Below, one piece after another: positions 44,200-52,686 of a DNA stretch of 64,000 nucleotides (positions are counted from its first letter, which is position 1; each line of letters starts with the position of its first letter). The stretch is from Microtetraspora niveoalba (GTDB lineage: Bacteria > Actinomycetota > Actinomycetes > Streptosporangiales > Streptosporangiaceae), in NCBI RefSeq assembly GCF_001570405.1, contig NZ_BBYM01000005.1, positions 186,001-250,000 of the forward strand. The letters run 5' to 3'. A program made the translations under genes and the position numbers. Under the pieces are notes generated by a model. The model was not told the DNA's origin, searched no databases, and was given only the letters and a program-made list of their open reading frames with translations.

Positions 44200-45153
44200 G
44201 TGGACGACATGGTGCGGCCCAACATCGGTGCCGCGTACCGCCGGAGGCGCCTCGGCCACTTCCCCGACCCGTCGGCCCACGCGCGCTACCGGCGCGCCTA
44301 CGACCGGGCCATGGCCGACCTTCCGGCGCCCGACGAGATCCGGGACGCACCGACCGGATTCGGGACCATACGCGCCTACCGGTTCGGTGGCGGCGACGGC
44401 ACGCCGCTGCTCCTGCTGCCGGGACGGGCCGCCGCCACCCCGATGTGGGCGGCGAACCTCAGCGGCCTCATCGGGGCCGGCCGCCCCGTCTACACCATCG
44501 ACCTGCTGGGCGAGCCCGGCCTGTCGGTGCAGACCAGGCCGTTCACGAGCGCGGCCGACCAGGCCGTCTGGCTCGCGGAGCTCCTGACCGGGCTCGGCCT
44601 CGACCGGACGCACCTCCTCGGAGTGTCGATCGGCGGCTGGACCGCCTTCCGGCTCGCCATGGACGCCCCGGAGAAGGTCGCCTCCGCGAGCCTGCTCGAC
44701 CCGGCCTCCCTCTTCGGCCGGATCACCGGGAAGGCGGTCGTCGTCTCCCTCGGCTCGGTCGTGCCGTTCTTCCCTGAGCGGTGGCGACAGGCATTGCTGA
44801 GCTGGATCTCCGGCGGAGCCGACCTCTCCGGCGACGAGCCCGTCGCGGACCTGATCTCGGCCGGGATGCGGGACTTCACCGCCTTCCTGCCCCCGCCGGC
44901 GTACCCCGCGGACGACCAGGTGGCCGCGGTCGACGTGCCGGTGCTCGCGCTGATCGCCGGGCGCAGCATCATCCACGATCCGGACAAGGCCGCCCGGCGC
45001 GCCCGCCGGCTGCTCGCCCACGGCGTCGTCGAGTTGTGGCCGGACGCCTCCCACGCCATCAACGGCGAGTTCCCCGACCGCGTCAACGCCCGGGTCCTCG
45101 CCTTCATCGACCAGGTCGACGCCGCGGACGAGCGCGCCGCACCGCCCCGCTAG
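44200..45153 (+). CDS. Alpha/beta hydrolase controlled by the divergent TetR
   Basis: A 317-residue alpha/beta hydrolase. The body shows PLLLLPGRAAATPMWAANL (oxyanion region), the nucleophile elbow GVSIGG, a late catalytic-Asp segment VLALIAGRSIIHDP and a His in DASHAINGEFP. The fold resembles carboxylesterases or lactonases of the RsbQ/proline iminopeptidase superfamily. GTG 44200 follows GGAGGA. The substrate is unknown; the TetR partner suggests an inducible detoxification role. Confidence 0.88.
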   Translation: MDDMVRPNIGAAYRRRRLGHFPDPSAHARYRRAYDRAMADLPAPDEIRDAPTGFGTIRAYRFGGGDGTPLLLLPGRAAATPMWAANLSGLIGAGRPVYTIDLLGEPGLSVQTRPFTSAADQAVWLAELLTGLGLDRTHLLGVSIGGWTAFRLAMDAPEKVASASLLDPASLFGRITGKAVVVSLGSVVPFFPERWRQALLSWISGGADLSGDEPVADLISAGMRDFTAFLPPPAYPADDQVAAVDVPVLALIAGRSIIHDPDKAARRARRLLAHGVVELWPDASHAINGEFPDRVNARVLAFIDQVDAADERAAPPR

Positions 45154-45330
45154 CCGGGACGGCGCGGTCGGGCCATCAACGGAGACATGCCGTCCCCGTC
45201 CGCTCACCCGAGCCTTGGGCCGCCCACCGACCGAGGAAGTCACCGATCCCGGTATGGCCTTCTGCCATGTTTTGCCGGAAACTGGGCCTGCCGCGCGGGG
45301 ACGGTGATCGGCTATCGGCGCGTACGGCAT

Positions 45331-45470
45331 TCGAGCAGGTCCGTGCATATTCGAGCGGGCTCGGGCGGCGTACGAGCAGCTCATGCGCTTTTGAGCGGTC
45401 CAGGCGATCTGCGAGCGGTTCGGGTGGCGTTCGAGCGCGTCTGACCGTTTCTGACCGTGTCTGACCGTGT
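45331..45470. repeat. Degenerate 20-bp-period array plus 10-bp repeats before the acyltransferase gene
   Basis: A CGAGC-type word recurs at exactly 20-bp steps: TCGAGCAGGT (45331), TCGAGCGGGC (45351), TACGAGCAGC (45371), TTGAGCGGTC (45391), GCGAGCGGTT (45411) and TCGAGCGCGT (45431). Near-identical 10-bp units CTGACCGTTT, CTGACCGTGT and CTGACCGTGT follow at 45441, 45451 and 45461. The 20-bp step is not a multiple of three, so it is not coding. It places each motif on the same face of the helix, two turns apart. It ends 37 bp before the acyltransferase start. The rest of 45154-45330 shows nothing recognisable. Confidence 0.8.
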
Positions 45471-45507
45471 TAGCGGCATTCGGCGATGTCCCGGCTGTGG
45501 AGGCAGG

Positions 45508-46749
45508 ATGACGGCGGCCCACCTCGATCCACCTCCCGCGATCCGGCCGGAGCGGCGCCCCGAGCTGGACGCCATCCGCGCGCTGGTGGTGGTCGGGCTG
45601 GTGTTCTTCCACGCGGCGCTGGTGTTCGAAACGCGTGACGACTTCTACGTCAAGAACGCCGAGACCACCGAGGCGACCACCGTCGTGGCGGGCTTCGCCG
45701 TGGTGTGGGCGATGCCGATGCTCTTCCTCATCGCCGGCCTCGGCTCGTGGCACTCCCTCCGCCGTCGCGGACCCGGCGGCTTCGCCGTCGAGCGGCTGCT
45801 GCGGCTGGGCGTGCCGCTGCTCTTCGCGACGCTCACGATCCTTCCGGTGCCGCAGTGGCTCCGGCTGCGGGCCGACCCCGGCTACCACGAGTCGTACCTG
45901 CGGTTCCTGCCGCGCTTCTTCGACGTACACCTGGACCTGACCGAGTTCCCCTTCATCGTGCGAGGGGAGCACTTCGAGTCCGGACACCTGTGGTTCGTGG
46001 TGATGCTGCTCGCGTACGCGCTCCTGCTCGCCCCGCTCGCCCGCTGGTTGCCGCGCGAGCGCGGCCGCCGGATGCGCGAACCGGCCGCCGCGGCCGTACG
46101 GTGGCGCGGCGCGATCCTCGCACTGCCCGCGGTCCCGGTCGCGCCGATCACCGCCCTCGCCGGGATGGAGGAGTCGTTCGCCGGGTGGAGCCGCTGGGCG
46201 TACCTGCTGTTCTTCCTGTACGGCTTCGTGCTCGCCTCCGACGAGCGGTTCCGCACCGCGATGCGGCGCGACGCCCTCCTCGCCGTCGCCGTCGCCCTGC
46301 TTCTGCTGGCGATCGGCATGCCGGGGTTCCTGATCGCGGGCGACGCCCCGGGCGCGAACCCCTTCACGGACATGACCGCGCTCGCGATCGGGGTCCGCAC
46401 CTTGTACGGCGCGGCGGGGTGGTGCTGCCTCGTCGCCATCCTCGGCCTGCTCGACCGCCGCCGCTCCGCCCTGACAGCGGCGCGGGACGCGGCCGCCTCG
46501 GACCGGTCCCGGCGCGAGGGCCCCGGCAGGCGGCTGTACGGCTACCTGGCCGCCGCCGTCCTGCCGCTGTACATCCTCCACCAGCCGGTCCTCGTCGCGG
46601 TCGCGTACGGCGTGGTCCGCTGGGACGCCCCGATGCCGGTCAAGTACGTCGCGATCGTGGCGGCCTCGCTCGCCCTGACGCTCGCGGCGTACGAGCTGCT
46701 GGTGCGTCGCACACCGCCGACCCGCTTCCTGTTCGGGATGCGCCGCTGA
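45508..46749 (+). CDS. Acyltransferase-3 family membrane protein (OafA/OpgC-like)
   Basis: A 413-residue integral membrane acyltransferase with about ten helices. The family opening ELDAIRALVVVGLVFFHAALVF lies at residues 16-40 and carries the catalytic-type Arg and His. A second conserved segment, ESGHLWFVVMLLAYALLLAPL, lies at about 165-185. Such proteins acetylate or succinylate sugars, peptidoglycan, lipids or antibiotics, moving the acyl group across the membrane. ATG 45508 follows GGAGG closely. An unusual repeat array precedes the gene and may control it. Confidence 0.88.
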   Translation: MTAAHLDPPPAIRPERRPELDAIRALVVVGLVFFHAALVFETRDDFYVKNAETTEATTVVAGFAVVWAMPMLFLIAGLGSWHSLRRRGPGGFAVERLLRLGVPLLFATLTILPVPQWLRLRADPGYHESYLRFLPRFFDVHLDLTEFPFIVRGEHFESGHLWFVVMLLAYALLLAPLARWLPRERGRRMREPAAAAVRWRGAILALPAVPVAPITALAGMEESFAGWSRWAYLLFFLYGFVLASDERFRTAMRRDALLAVAVALLLLAIGMPGFLIAGDAPGANPFTDMTALAIGVRTLYGAAGWCCLVAILGLLDRRRSALTAARDAAASDRSRREGPGRRLYGYLAAAVLPLYILHQPVLVAVAYGVVRWDAPMPVKYVAIVAASLALTLAAYELLVRRTPPTRFLFGMRR

Positions 46750-46915
46750 CCGTTCCCGCCGCGCCTCCCGTACGCGTGCCTCGCGGCACTCGGATCTCCG
46801 CCGAAGAGGACCCGGTACGGGTCACCGTCCGCTCTTTCACAAGGATCTTCCATCCACGGACCGATGTCCCGCGCGAAACATCCCTTCCGCCCAGGGGCAG
46901 CGGTCGTGGGGCCTG

Positions 46916-48247
46916 TCATGCACACCCGGGAAACCGCACCTCCCGCAGGTCTTCCGGGACCTGAACGGGCAGGGGCTCGGCCTCCCCGGTCTCGACATCG
47001 ACGCGGTAGTAGTGACTGGGCCCGTAGCCGTCGGCTTCGATCACGAAGGTGTCCGCACCGGCCCAGCACTGGACCCTCCGGGGCCTCGCCGTCGCGGGCA
47101 CGCGCATGCTACGCCGACCGGTGCGCAGGCCATATCGGATGAAGTGGTTCTCGTCCTCGTCGAGCGCGATCCACGTCTTCCCATCGGGGGACAGGGCACG
47201 AAAATTCTGGTCCTCCGTACGGAATACAACCCTGCCCCGGAAATCGACCGCCAGGACCCCCTCTAAGTCATCGACCAACAGGGCATGCCCGCTCGCCAGC
47301 CAGCCCCTCAGTATCGACTCCGAATCGAACCCGGGAACACGCCGCCGCTTGCCGTCCCAGACATACAGCTTGCCCCTGAAAGTGAACGCCAGGCGGCGGC
47401 CGTCAGGCGAGAAGTACAGCGAGTAGTCCGAGCCATTGGCTTTCGACACCTTACGGACCTTCCCCGACGGAAGGTCATACACGACGACCTCGTTCTCTCT
47501 CCGGCTGTGATAGGCCACCCTGCGGCCGTCCGGGCTGATCTCGAGGTCGTTCGGCGTGGCGTCCTCGACCGACAGTCGCTGGTTCCCCCATGTGACCACG
47601 ACCCAGTAGCTCCCGTCGATGAGCACCGTTCCCGGCGCATCAACGCGGTAGGCGTACCGGATCACGGCCTGCGTGGGACCGCGCAACGACTCCCGCCCCG
47701 AAAAGGCGAGGGGGACGACGGGGCGGCTCGTGCGCCCTTCGAGCGAAGCACCTGAGGCCGAGCAATAACCCATGACGAGGACGAAGGCCGCGAGGCAGGC
47801 GATGAAGAGACCCCATCCGGTTCCGGGCCGCCCGGGCTTGCGCTCGGCGGGCGCGGGAAGGTGCTCCGTCATGGCCCGCAGCTCGGCGACGAGAACGGCG
47901 GGAGAAACGGCAGCGACGCCGTCGGCGCCCAGAACGCGGACCGCCCTCTCGCCCGCCCGTCGCACAGCTCCCCTACTTCGCCCGCACAACCAAGCGGTTT
48001 CCTCCTCGGTCCAGCCGTCATGGTGTACGGCGACCAGGACGGCACGCTGCAAATTGGACAGCCCCTTCCCCCAGCCCGGATCGGGCCAGAAGCGGAAGCG
48101 GCTGAGATAGGACCGATAGAGCGTGAAGAAGGCGTCCTTCGTTCCGTTCCGGTCACGCAGCGCCTTCTCCGCCATGCGCTCGGCATACGGCGTGCGCCCG
48201 CCCAACAGCGACGCCGTCCGGCGGACCGGCTCGTGCCACTCCGACAT
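46916..48247 (-). CDS. Sigma-factor-like HTH protein fused to a membrane helix and beta-propeller
   Basis: A 443-residue protein with an unusual build. Residues 6-30 (VRRTASLLGGRTPYAERMAEKAL) recall region 2 of SigE-type sigma factors in shortened form. Residues 63-107 (LSNLQRAVLVAVHHDGWTEEETAWLCGRSRGAVRRAGERA) match sigma region 4 well. A single membrane helix lies at 144-161, and a Cys follows. Residues 190-440 are a WD40/TolB-like propeller with SPDGRRVAYHS, SPDGRRLAFTF and SPDGKTWIALDE blades. The HTH would be inside the cell and the propeller outside. It overlaps the stop of the upstream propeller gene (TGATG). The start ATG 48247 has GGAAAGG upstream. Confidence 0.8.
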   Translation of the reverse strand: MSEWHEPVRRTASLLGGRTPYAERMAEKALRDRNGTKDAFFTLYRSYLSRFRFWPDPGWGKGLSNLQRAVLVAVHHDGWTEEETAWLCGRSRGAVRRAGERAVRVLGADGVAAVSPAVLVAELRAMTEHLPAPAERKPGRPGTGWGLFIACLAAFVLVMGYCSASGASLEGRTSRPVVPLAFSGRESLRGPTQAVIRYAYRVDAPGTVLIDGSYWVVVTWGNQRLSVEDATPNDLEISPDGRRVAYHSRRENEVVVYDLPSGKVRKVSKANGSDYSLYFSPDGRRLAFTFRGKLYVWDGKRRRVPGFDSESILRGWLASGHALLVDDLEGVLAVDFRGRVVFRTEDQNFRALSPDGKTWIALDEDENHFIRYGLRTGRRSMRVPATARPRRVQCWAGADTFVIEADGYGPSHYYRVDVETGEAEPLPVQVPEDLREVRFPGCA

Positions 48248-49185
48248 CAGCGGACCTTTCCGAAGACGATCGAGCCGGTGTACGGGATGCCTGTCGAGAC
48301 GCGCTCGCCTGTTCCGGCGTCGATGGCGATGTATTCGTCCTTGTCCCGGAAAGCCTCGTTTCGCGCGACCACGGTGTCGGCACCCGCCCACTGCAATTCG
48401 GTGAGCCCCGAGGGCAGGGACCGCACCGGCTGTCCCGTGGCGGTGTCGTAGATCGAAGCCGGCTCCCCGAAGTCGATGTACCACCGAAGGTCCGCGGACA
48501 TATCGCGGGGAAGCTCCTCCTCCGACCGGAAGCGAGTCGCCGTTCCGTCGAAGCGAATGGCGTCGATCGAGACGTCGACACCGTCACAGCCCGCACTGCC
48601 CATCAGCGCGTCGGCGGTCAGCCCGTAGGCCCAGCACACGTTGTCGAGCGTCCTCGTCCGCCCCGTCTCGAAGTCGGTGACGAACGTCCGGCGGTCCTCA
48701 CTGGTGGACACGGCGAAGTGGCGGCTGTCGGCGGAGCTGGCCACCGAGGTGATTCCGATGATCTCCTCAGCCGTCAGGCGCGGGGTGAGCGGGCGGATGG
48801 AACCGGAACGGAGATCCTCGGCGAGGTAGCGGAGCTCCCGCACGTCGAAGTAGGCGACGCGGTGCCCGTCCGGGGTGATCTCGATGGGAATGCGGCCGGT
48901 GTCGTACATCGACGACGAGCGGACATGGCTGACGGCCGTCCTGAGCCGGACGTCCATGCCAAATGGCACGTGCAGCGTCCACCCGACGCAATCAATCACG
49001 ATTCCGCCCGCGGGCGTGGGCTCGAAGAAGTCGCTGGGGCACGGTGCGGGCTCGCCGTACGTGACCGCCTGCATATTGCGCCCGAACGCCCCCTGACAGG
49101 CGACCAGCCCCACGCACAACGCGGCGATGCCCGTCCACCTGCGGATGCGTCGCCGACGCGCGAGTCTCGCCCACGGATGTGTCAC
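48247..49185 (-). CDS. Secreted beta-propeller lipoprotein (hypothetical)
   Basis: A 312-residue protein starting at GTG 49185. An Arg-rich head and hydrophobic segment (WTGIAALCVGLVAC) give a lipobox-like VGLVAC with Cys near residue 30. The mature part repeats propeller-like strands (ITPDGHRVAYFD, SADSRHFAVSTS, LQWAGADTVVARNEA) similar to the C-terminal part of the next gene, including the shared WAGADT block. The two genes seem to be related by duplication, only the second having gained, or kept, the sigma-like head. The ribosome site is weak, so the start is uncertain. Confidence 0.65.
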   Translation of the reverse strand: MTHPWARLARRRRIRRWTGIAALCVGLVACQGAFGRNMQAVTYGEPAPCPSDFFEPTPAGGIVIDCVGWTLHVPFGMDVRLRTAVSHVRSSSMYDTGRIPIEITPDGHRVAYFDVRELRYLAEDLRSGSIRPLTPRLTAEEIIGITSVASSADSRHFAVSTSEDRRTFVTDFETGRTRTLDNVCWAYGLTADALMGSAGCDGVDVSIDAIRFDGTATRFRSEEELPRDMSADLRWYIDFGEPASIYDTATGQPVRSLPSGLTELQWAGADTVVARNEAFRDKDEYIAIDAGTGERVSTGIPYTGSIVFGKVR

Positions 49186-49374
49186 GAAGGACAGTGCTAC
49201 AGAACATCGATCACAAACGAGTCAATGTCCGTCCGCCCTGTTCTGGCACTCCTTCGCGCCGTCGAGGCGTCTGAACGACGGTACGCCTGACCTGTCCTTC
49301 TCTCCTGACGGCCGTCGGCTCGCCCCGAGGCGGATTACCCGGCACGTCGCGTGACTCGCTAGCCTGGCAGCGCA

Positions 49375-50526
49375 ATGAACCGTTTGACGACGTCGAGGGG
49401 TGACTTCGACCTCGCCCGCTTCCCCGAGGATCCTCGCGACCCGTTTCGCGCCTGGGACGCGGCGGACGAGTACCTGCTGCGGCACCTCGACGGGATCGAC
49501 GGCGAGCGGCCGATCGACCTGTCCGGCCGCGTGGTCGTCCTCGGCGACCGGTGGGGCGCGCTGGTCACCGCGATGGCCGATCATCGGCCCGTACAGATCA
49601 CCGACTCCTTCCTCAGCAGGGAGGCGACCCGGGCGAATCTGACGCGCAACGGTGCCGACGTGGACACGTCGCGACTCCTGACCACCCGGGACACTCCCCC
49701 GGACCGGATCGACGTGCTGCTGATCCGGGTCCCCAAGAGCCTCGCGCTCCTGGAGGACCAGCTTCACCGCCTCGCCCCCCACGTGCACGCCGACACCGTC
49801 GTCGTCGGCGCGGGCATGGTCACCGAGATCCACACCTCGACCCTCAGGCTCTTCGAGCGGATCCTCGGGCCGACCAGGACGTCGCTGGCGGCGAAGAAAG
49901 CCCGGCTCATCTTCTGCTCCCCGGACCCTCGGCTCTCCCCGGGCCCCAGCCCGTGGCCGCGGCGCTACGCCCTGCCGGATGGTGTGGGAGCGGCCTCGGG
50001 CCGGACCGTCACCAACCACGCGGGCATCTTCTGCGCCGATCGCCTCGACATCGGCACCCGCCTCTTCCTGCGAAACCTTCCTCGCCGCCCCGGCCGTACG
50101 CGGATCGTCGACCTGGGCTGCGGCAACGGTGTGCTCGGAATGGCCATGGCGGTGGCCGACAACGAAGCCGAGGTGCTCTTCATCGACGAGTCCTACCAGG
50201 CGCTGGCTTCGGCCGAGGCGACATGTTCGGCCAACGTCGATTCCCCGGTGGAGTTCCTGGCGGCCGACGGCATGTCGGGCGTGCCGGCCGGGACGGTCGA
50301 CCTCGTACTGAACAATCCGCCGTTCCACACGCACCGGGCGACGACCGACGCGACGGCCTGGCGCATGTTCCACGGTTCACGGGCCGCGCTCCGCCGGGGC
50401 GGGGAGTTGTGGATCGTCGGCAACCGGCACCTCGGTTACCACGTGAAACTGCGCCGGCTCTTCGGCAACTGCGAGGTCGTCGCCAGCGACCCGAAGTTCG
50501 TCGTGTTGCGGGCCGTCAAACGCTGA
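49375..50526 (+). CDS. Class I SAM methyltransferase, RlmG/RsmC-like
   Basis: A 383-residue two-part methyltransferase. The N-terminal half (1-190) is a Rossmann-like domain without the SAM motif, as in RlmG/RsmC. The C-terminal half has the SAM motif RIVDLGCGNGVLGMAMA (about residue 242) and the catalytic NPPFH (about 307) used for guanine N2 methylation of rRNA. It most likely methylates 23S or 16S rRNA. The gene is monocistronic; ATG 49375 has no strong ribosome site and may be leaderless. The gap 49186-49374 shows no gene. Confidence 0.88.
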   Translation: MNRLTTSRGDFDLARFPEDPRDPFRAWDAADEYLLRHLDGIDGERPIDLSGRVVVLGDRWGALVTAMADHRPVQITDSFLSREATRANLTRNGADVDTSRLLTTRDTPPDRIDVLLIRVPKSLALLEDQLHRLAPHVHADTVVVGAGMVTEIHTSTLRLFERILGPTRTSLAAKKARLIFCSPDPRLSPGPSPWPRRYALPDGVGAASGRTVTNHAGIFCADRLDIGTRLFLRNLPRRPGRTRIVDLGCGNGVLGMAMAVADNEAEVLFIDESYQALASAEATCSANVDSPVEFLAADGMSGVPAGTVDLVLNNPPFHTHRATTDATAWRMFHGSRAALRRGGELWIVGNRHLGYHVKLRRLFGNCEVVASDPKFVVLRAVKR

Positions 50527-50552
50527 CCGCGCGGCGGCTCGGGGCCCCGGTG

Positions 50553-50918
50553 TCAGGCCGGGACCTTGTCGAGGAAGCCGTACACGTTCCGGATCCGGCC
50601 GTCTTCGGACAGCACGGCGACGTCGAAGCCGACCACGACCGGCTCCGTCGCCCCTTCGGGTCCGAGGTGCCAGGTGAACCGCATCGTGTCATGGTGGCCG
50701 TCCACGGCGCCCCCCAGCGTGAACACCAAGCCGGGGAACATCTGCTGAGCCCCGGCGATCACCGCGGCGATGCCCTCGTGGCCGGTGACCGCGGCCAACG
50801 GGTCGGTGTAGCCGCCGTCCTCGGTCCACAGCTCGGCGACCGCTTTCGCCCTCGCGTCGGCGTCCGTCTCGTTCCACGCGGCGATGTACCTCTCGGCCGT
50901 TGCGGCGAAATCACTCAT
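50553..50918 (-). CDS. SnoaL-like/NTF2-fold protein paired with an XRE regulator
   Basis: A 121-residue single-domain NTF2-like protein (YIAAWNETDADARAKAVAELWTEDGGYTDPLAAVTGHEGIAAVI). It carries the WTEDGGYTDPL block typical of SnoaL-like isomerases and related proteins of unknown function. It is divergent from an XRE regulator, with a strong inverted repeat between. This suggests that the protein is controlled by that regulator. The ligand is unknown. Confidence 0.85.
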   Translation of the reverse strand: MSDFAATAERYIAAWNETDADARAKAVAELWTEDGGYTDPLAAVTGHEGIAAVIAGAQQMFPGLVFTLGGAVDGHHDTMRFTWHLGPEGATEPVVVGFDVAVLSEDGRIRNVYGFLDKVPA

Positions 50919-50978
50919 CTCGACTCCTTCGGTCCGTCTCGTTCAGCGATGTCCGAACGGTGTCACGGGACCCGGAAC

Positions 50979-51009
50979 CCAGGCGATTACGTGCCGGGTA
51001 ATCGCCTGG
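50979..51009. promoter_or_regulatory. 31-bp operator: perfect 12-bp inverted repeat
   Basis: CCAGGCGATTAC (50979-50990) and GTAATCGCCTGG (50998-51009) are exact inverted copies around the centre GTGCCGG. It lies in the 119-bp gap between the SnoaL-like and XRE genes, 61 bp and 28 bp from their starts. It is the probable site of the XRE regulator. Confidence 0.82.
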
Positions 51010-51037
51010 CGTCCCGGACGCCGGATAGCGTCGGGGG

Positions 51038-51841
51038 GTGACGGCAGCCCAGCTCTACCAGCGGCCCTTCGGCGAGTTGCTCAGGCAATGGCGCGAGCAC
51101 CGGCGGATGAGCCAGCTCGATCTCTCGCTCCAGGCGGAGATCTCGACCCGGCATCTCAGCTTCCTGGAGACCGGCCGGTCCAAGCCGAGCCGGGACATGG
51201 TGCTCCACCTCGCCGAGCACCTCGATCTCCCCCTTCGGGAACGCAACCACCTGCTGCTGGCCGGCGGGTACGCCCCGATCTACACCGCGTCACCCCTCGA
51301 CTCACCGCAGATGGCGGCCGTGTGCGACGCGATCCGCCGGCTGCTGACGGCCCACGCCCCCTTCCCGGCCGTGGTGGTGGACCGGAACTGGGACCTGGTC
51401 GACGCCAACGCCGGGATCGGGGTGCTCAGCGAGGGCATCGATCCCGATCTGCTGACCAACGTGCTGCGGGCGAGCCTCCACCCCGAGGGGCTCGCCCCGC
51501 ACATCGTCAATCTCGGGGAGTGGCGCGCGCACCTGCTCGGCCGGCTCAAGCGGCAGATTTCGGTCACGGCCGACCCTCAGCTCGGCGAACTGTACGCGGA
51601 GCTGCGCGACTACCCCTGTGACCAGCCGGAGCCCGAGGTGGACATGCCCGGCCCCGGCGACATCTTCGTCCCGCTGCGGGTCCTGCGGGCGGGGCGGGAG
51701 TTGTCGTTCTTCAGCATCGTGGCGACCTTCGGCACCCCGCTCGACATCACGGTCTCGGAGCTGGCCATCGAATCGTTCTACCCCGCCGACCCCGCGACCG
51801 CCGCCTTCCTGCGCGACAGTGAGAAGCCCGCCCTGAGCTGA
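51038..51841 (+). CDS. XRE-family regulator with MmyB-like ligand domain
   Basis: A 267-residue regulator. Residues 10-65 are a Cro/C1-type helix-turn-helix (LLRQWREHRRMSQLDLSLQAEISTRHLSFLETGRSKPSRDMV). The C-terminal 180 residues are a PAS-like MmyB domain (PFPAVVVDRNWDLVDANAGIG), which binds fatty acids in some members. GTG 51038 has GGGGG directly upstream. It should control the divergent SnoaL-like gene through the inverted repeat between them. Confidence 0.92.
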   Translation: MTAAQLYQRPFGELLRQWREHRRMSQLDLSLQAEISTRHLSFLETGRSKPSRDMVLHLAEHLDLPLRERNHLLLAGGYAPIYTASPLDSPQMAAVCDAIRRLLTAHAPFPAVVVDRNWDLVDANAGIGVLSEGIDPDLLTNVLRASLHPEGLAPHIVNLGEWRAHLLGRLKRQISVTADPQLGELYAELRDYPCDQPEPEVDMPGPGDIFVPLRVLRAGRELSFFSIVATFGTPLDITVSELAIESFYPADPATAAFLRDSEKPALS

Positions 51842-51908
51842 ACTCCCGGCTGGAGGCGCAGGAGGCGGCCGCCTCTGCCGGCCCTGCGCTCGTTCGGGCT
51901 TGCTCCGG

Positions 51909-52154
51909 CTACCCGTCGCGGTCGTCGAGGGTCATCTCCGCGCTGTAGCTGTCGCCGCCGAAGTGCGCCAGCGCCGTCCGTAGCCGCTGGATCATCGCGG
52001 TGCGCTCGGCGTCGCGCACCGAGATCTTCGCCAGGACGTAGCCGTACTTCTCGCCGGCGACCGCGTGCTTCGCGGCCCAGTCCTTCTCGGGTTCCGCACC
52101 GTCGTTGAACCTCACAACGACGAGGTGGGACTTGCCGGACGGCTCGGCGATCAC
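51909..52154 (-). CDS. Small hypothetical protein or gene fragment
   Basis: An 81-residue frame from GTG 52154 with normal codon bias (SHLVVVRFNDGAEPEKDWAAKHAVAGEKYGYVLAKISVRDAERTAMI). No family was recognised. The reading frame continues upstream with protein-like sequence (WPRIDRLRRVG) into a kinase remnant, so it may be the tail of a longer broken gene. It lies in a patch of gene remnants between the XRE gene and the PKS locus. Confidence 0.4.
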   Translation of the reverse strand: MIAEPSGKSHLVVVRFNDGAEPEKDWAAKHAVAGEKYGYVLAKISVRDAERTAMIQRLRTALAHFGGDSYSAEMTLDDRDG

Positions 52155-52170
52155 TCCGACGCGACGCAGA

Positions 52171-52269
52171 CGGTCGATCCTTGGCCAGGCAACGTCCCAC
52201 CAGGTCCACCAGCGGCGCGGGCACCCCGGACAGGTCCGGCTCGGCGTGGACGACCCGGTAGATCAAGGC
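52171..52269 (-). pseudogene. Remnant of a Ser/Thr protein kinase gene
   Basis: One minus-strand frame encodes ALIYRVVHAEPDLSG followed by VPAPLVDLVGRCLAKDRP. This matches the last conserved block of PknB-type Ser/Thr kinases (subdomain XI, ending RCLAKDPxxRP). The rest of the kinase is missing: upstream sequence is a different gene remnant. It is therefore a fragment without function. Confidence 0.6.
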
Positions 52270-52275
52270 ACCAGG

Positions 52276-52485
52276 TTGGAGTACATCTCCGTCGCCGAGC
52301 CCTTCCGGCGACGAGCCGTGGGGAGCGCACTCGTCCAGCACGCCCTCACTGACGCGCGCCGTCACGGCCGCCGCTGGGTCTACATCAGCACCGGCTACGA
52401 GAACAAAGCGGCGCATGCCCTGTTTTTGAGGAACTCCTTCGCAGAGAGCGTGATATCCGCCATGTATTTCCTCGACCGTACATAG
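52276..52485 (+). pseudogene. Truncated GNAT acetyltransferase remnant
   Basis: The plus-strand frame from about 52276 to the TAG at 52483-52485 gives YISVAEPFRRRAVGSALVQHALTDARRHG, then GYENKAAHALFLRNSFAESV. This is the C-terminal half of a GNAT domain, including the acetyl-CoA loop RRRAVGSAL. Its N-terminal half is missing and replaced by the kinase remnant only 6 bp away. The join looks like an old recombination scar at the left border of the PKS locus. Confidence 0.6.
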
Positions 52486-52686
52486 TCGCGCTTTTCCCCA
52501 TTACTTCACATAACATCCTTCTCTTGGGCAAATACAGACAGTATCTAGGCATATACCAAGAGTTGTGATGACATGGTGGTCGCTCCGCCTAGCCCTGCGC
52601 CAGGCGCGCTAGGTGGACCCTGGCCGAGACAGCAAGCCGACCGGCGAAGTGCCGAGTCGTGGTGGACCTGAGCAGGAAGGGCGACA
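52486..52686 (+). promoter_or_regulatory. AT-rich promoter region of the PKS gene
   Basis: About 200 bp with no gene. The first 80 bp (52490-52570) are among the most AT-rich of the window and likely carry the promoter, though no clear -35/-10 pair could be fixed. The PKS start TTG 52687 is preceded by AGGAAGGG with 6 nt spacing. No regulator gene adjoins. Confidence 0.45.
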
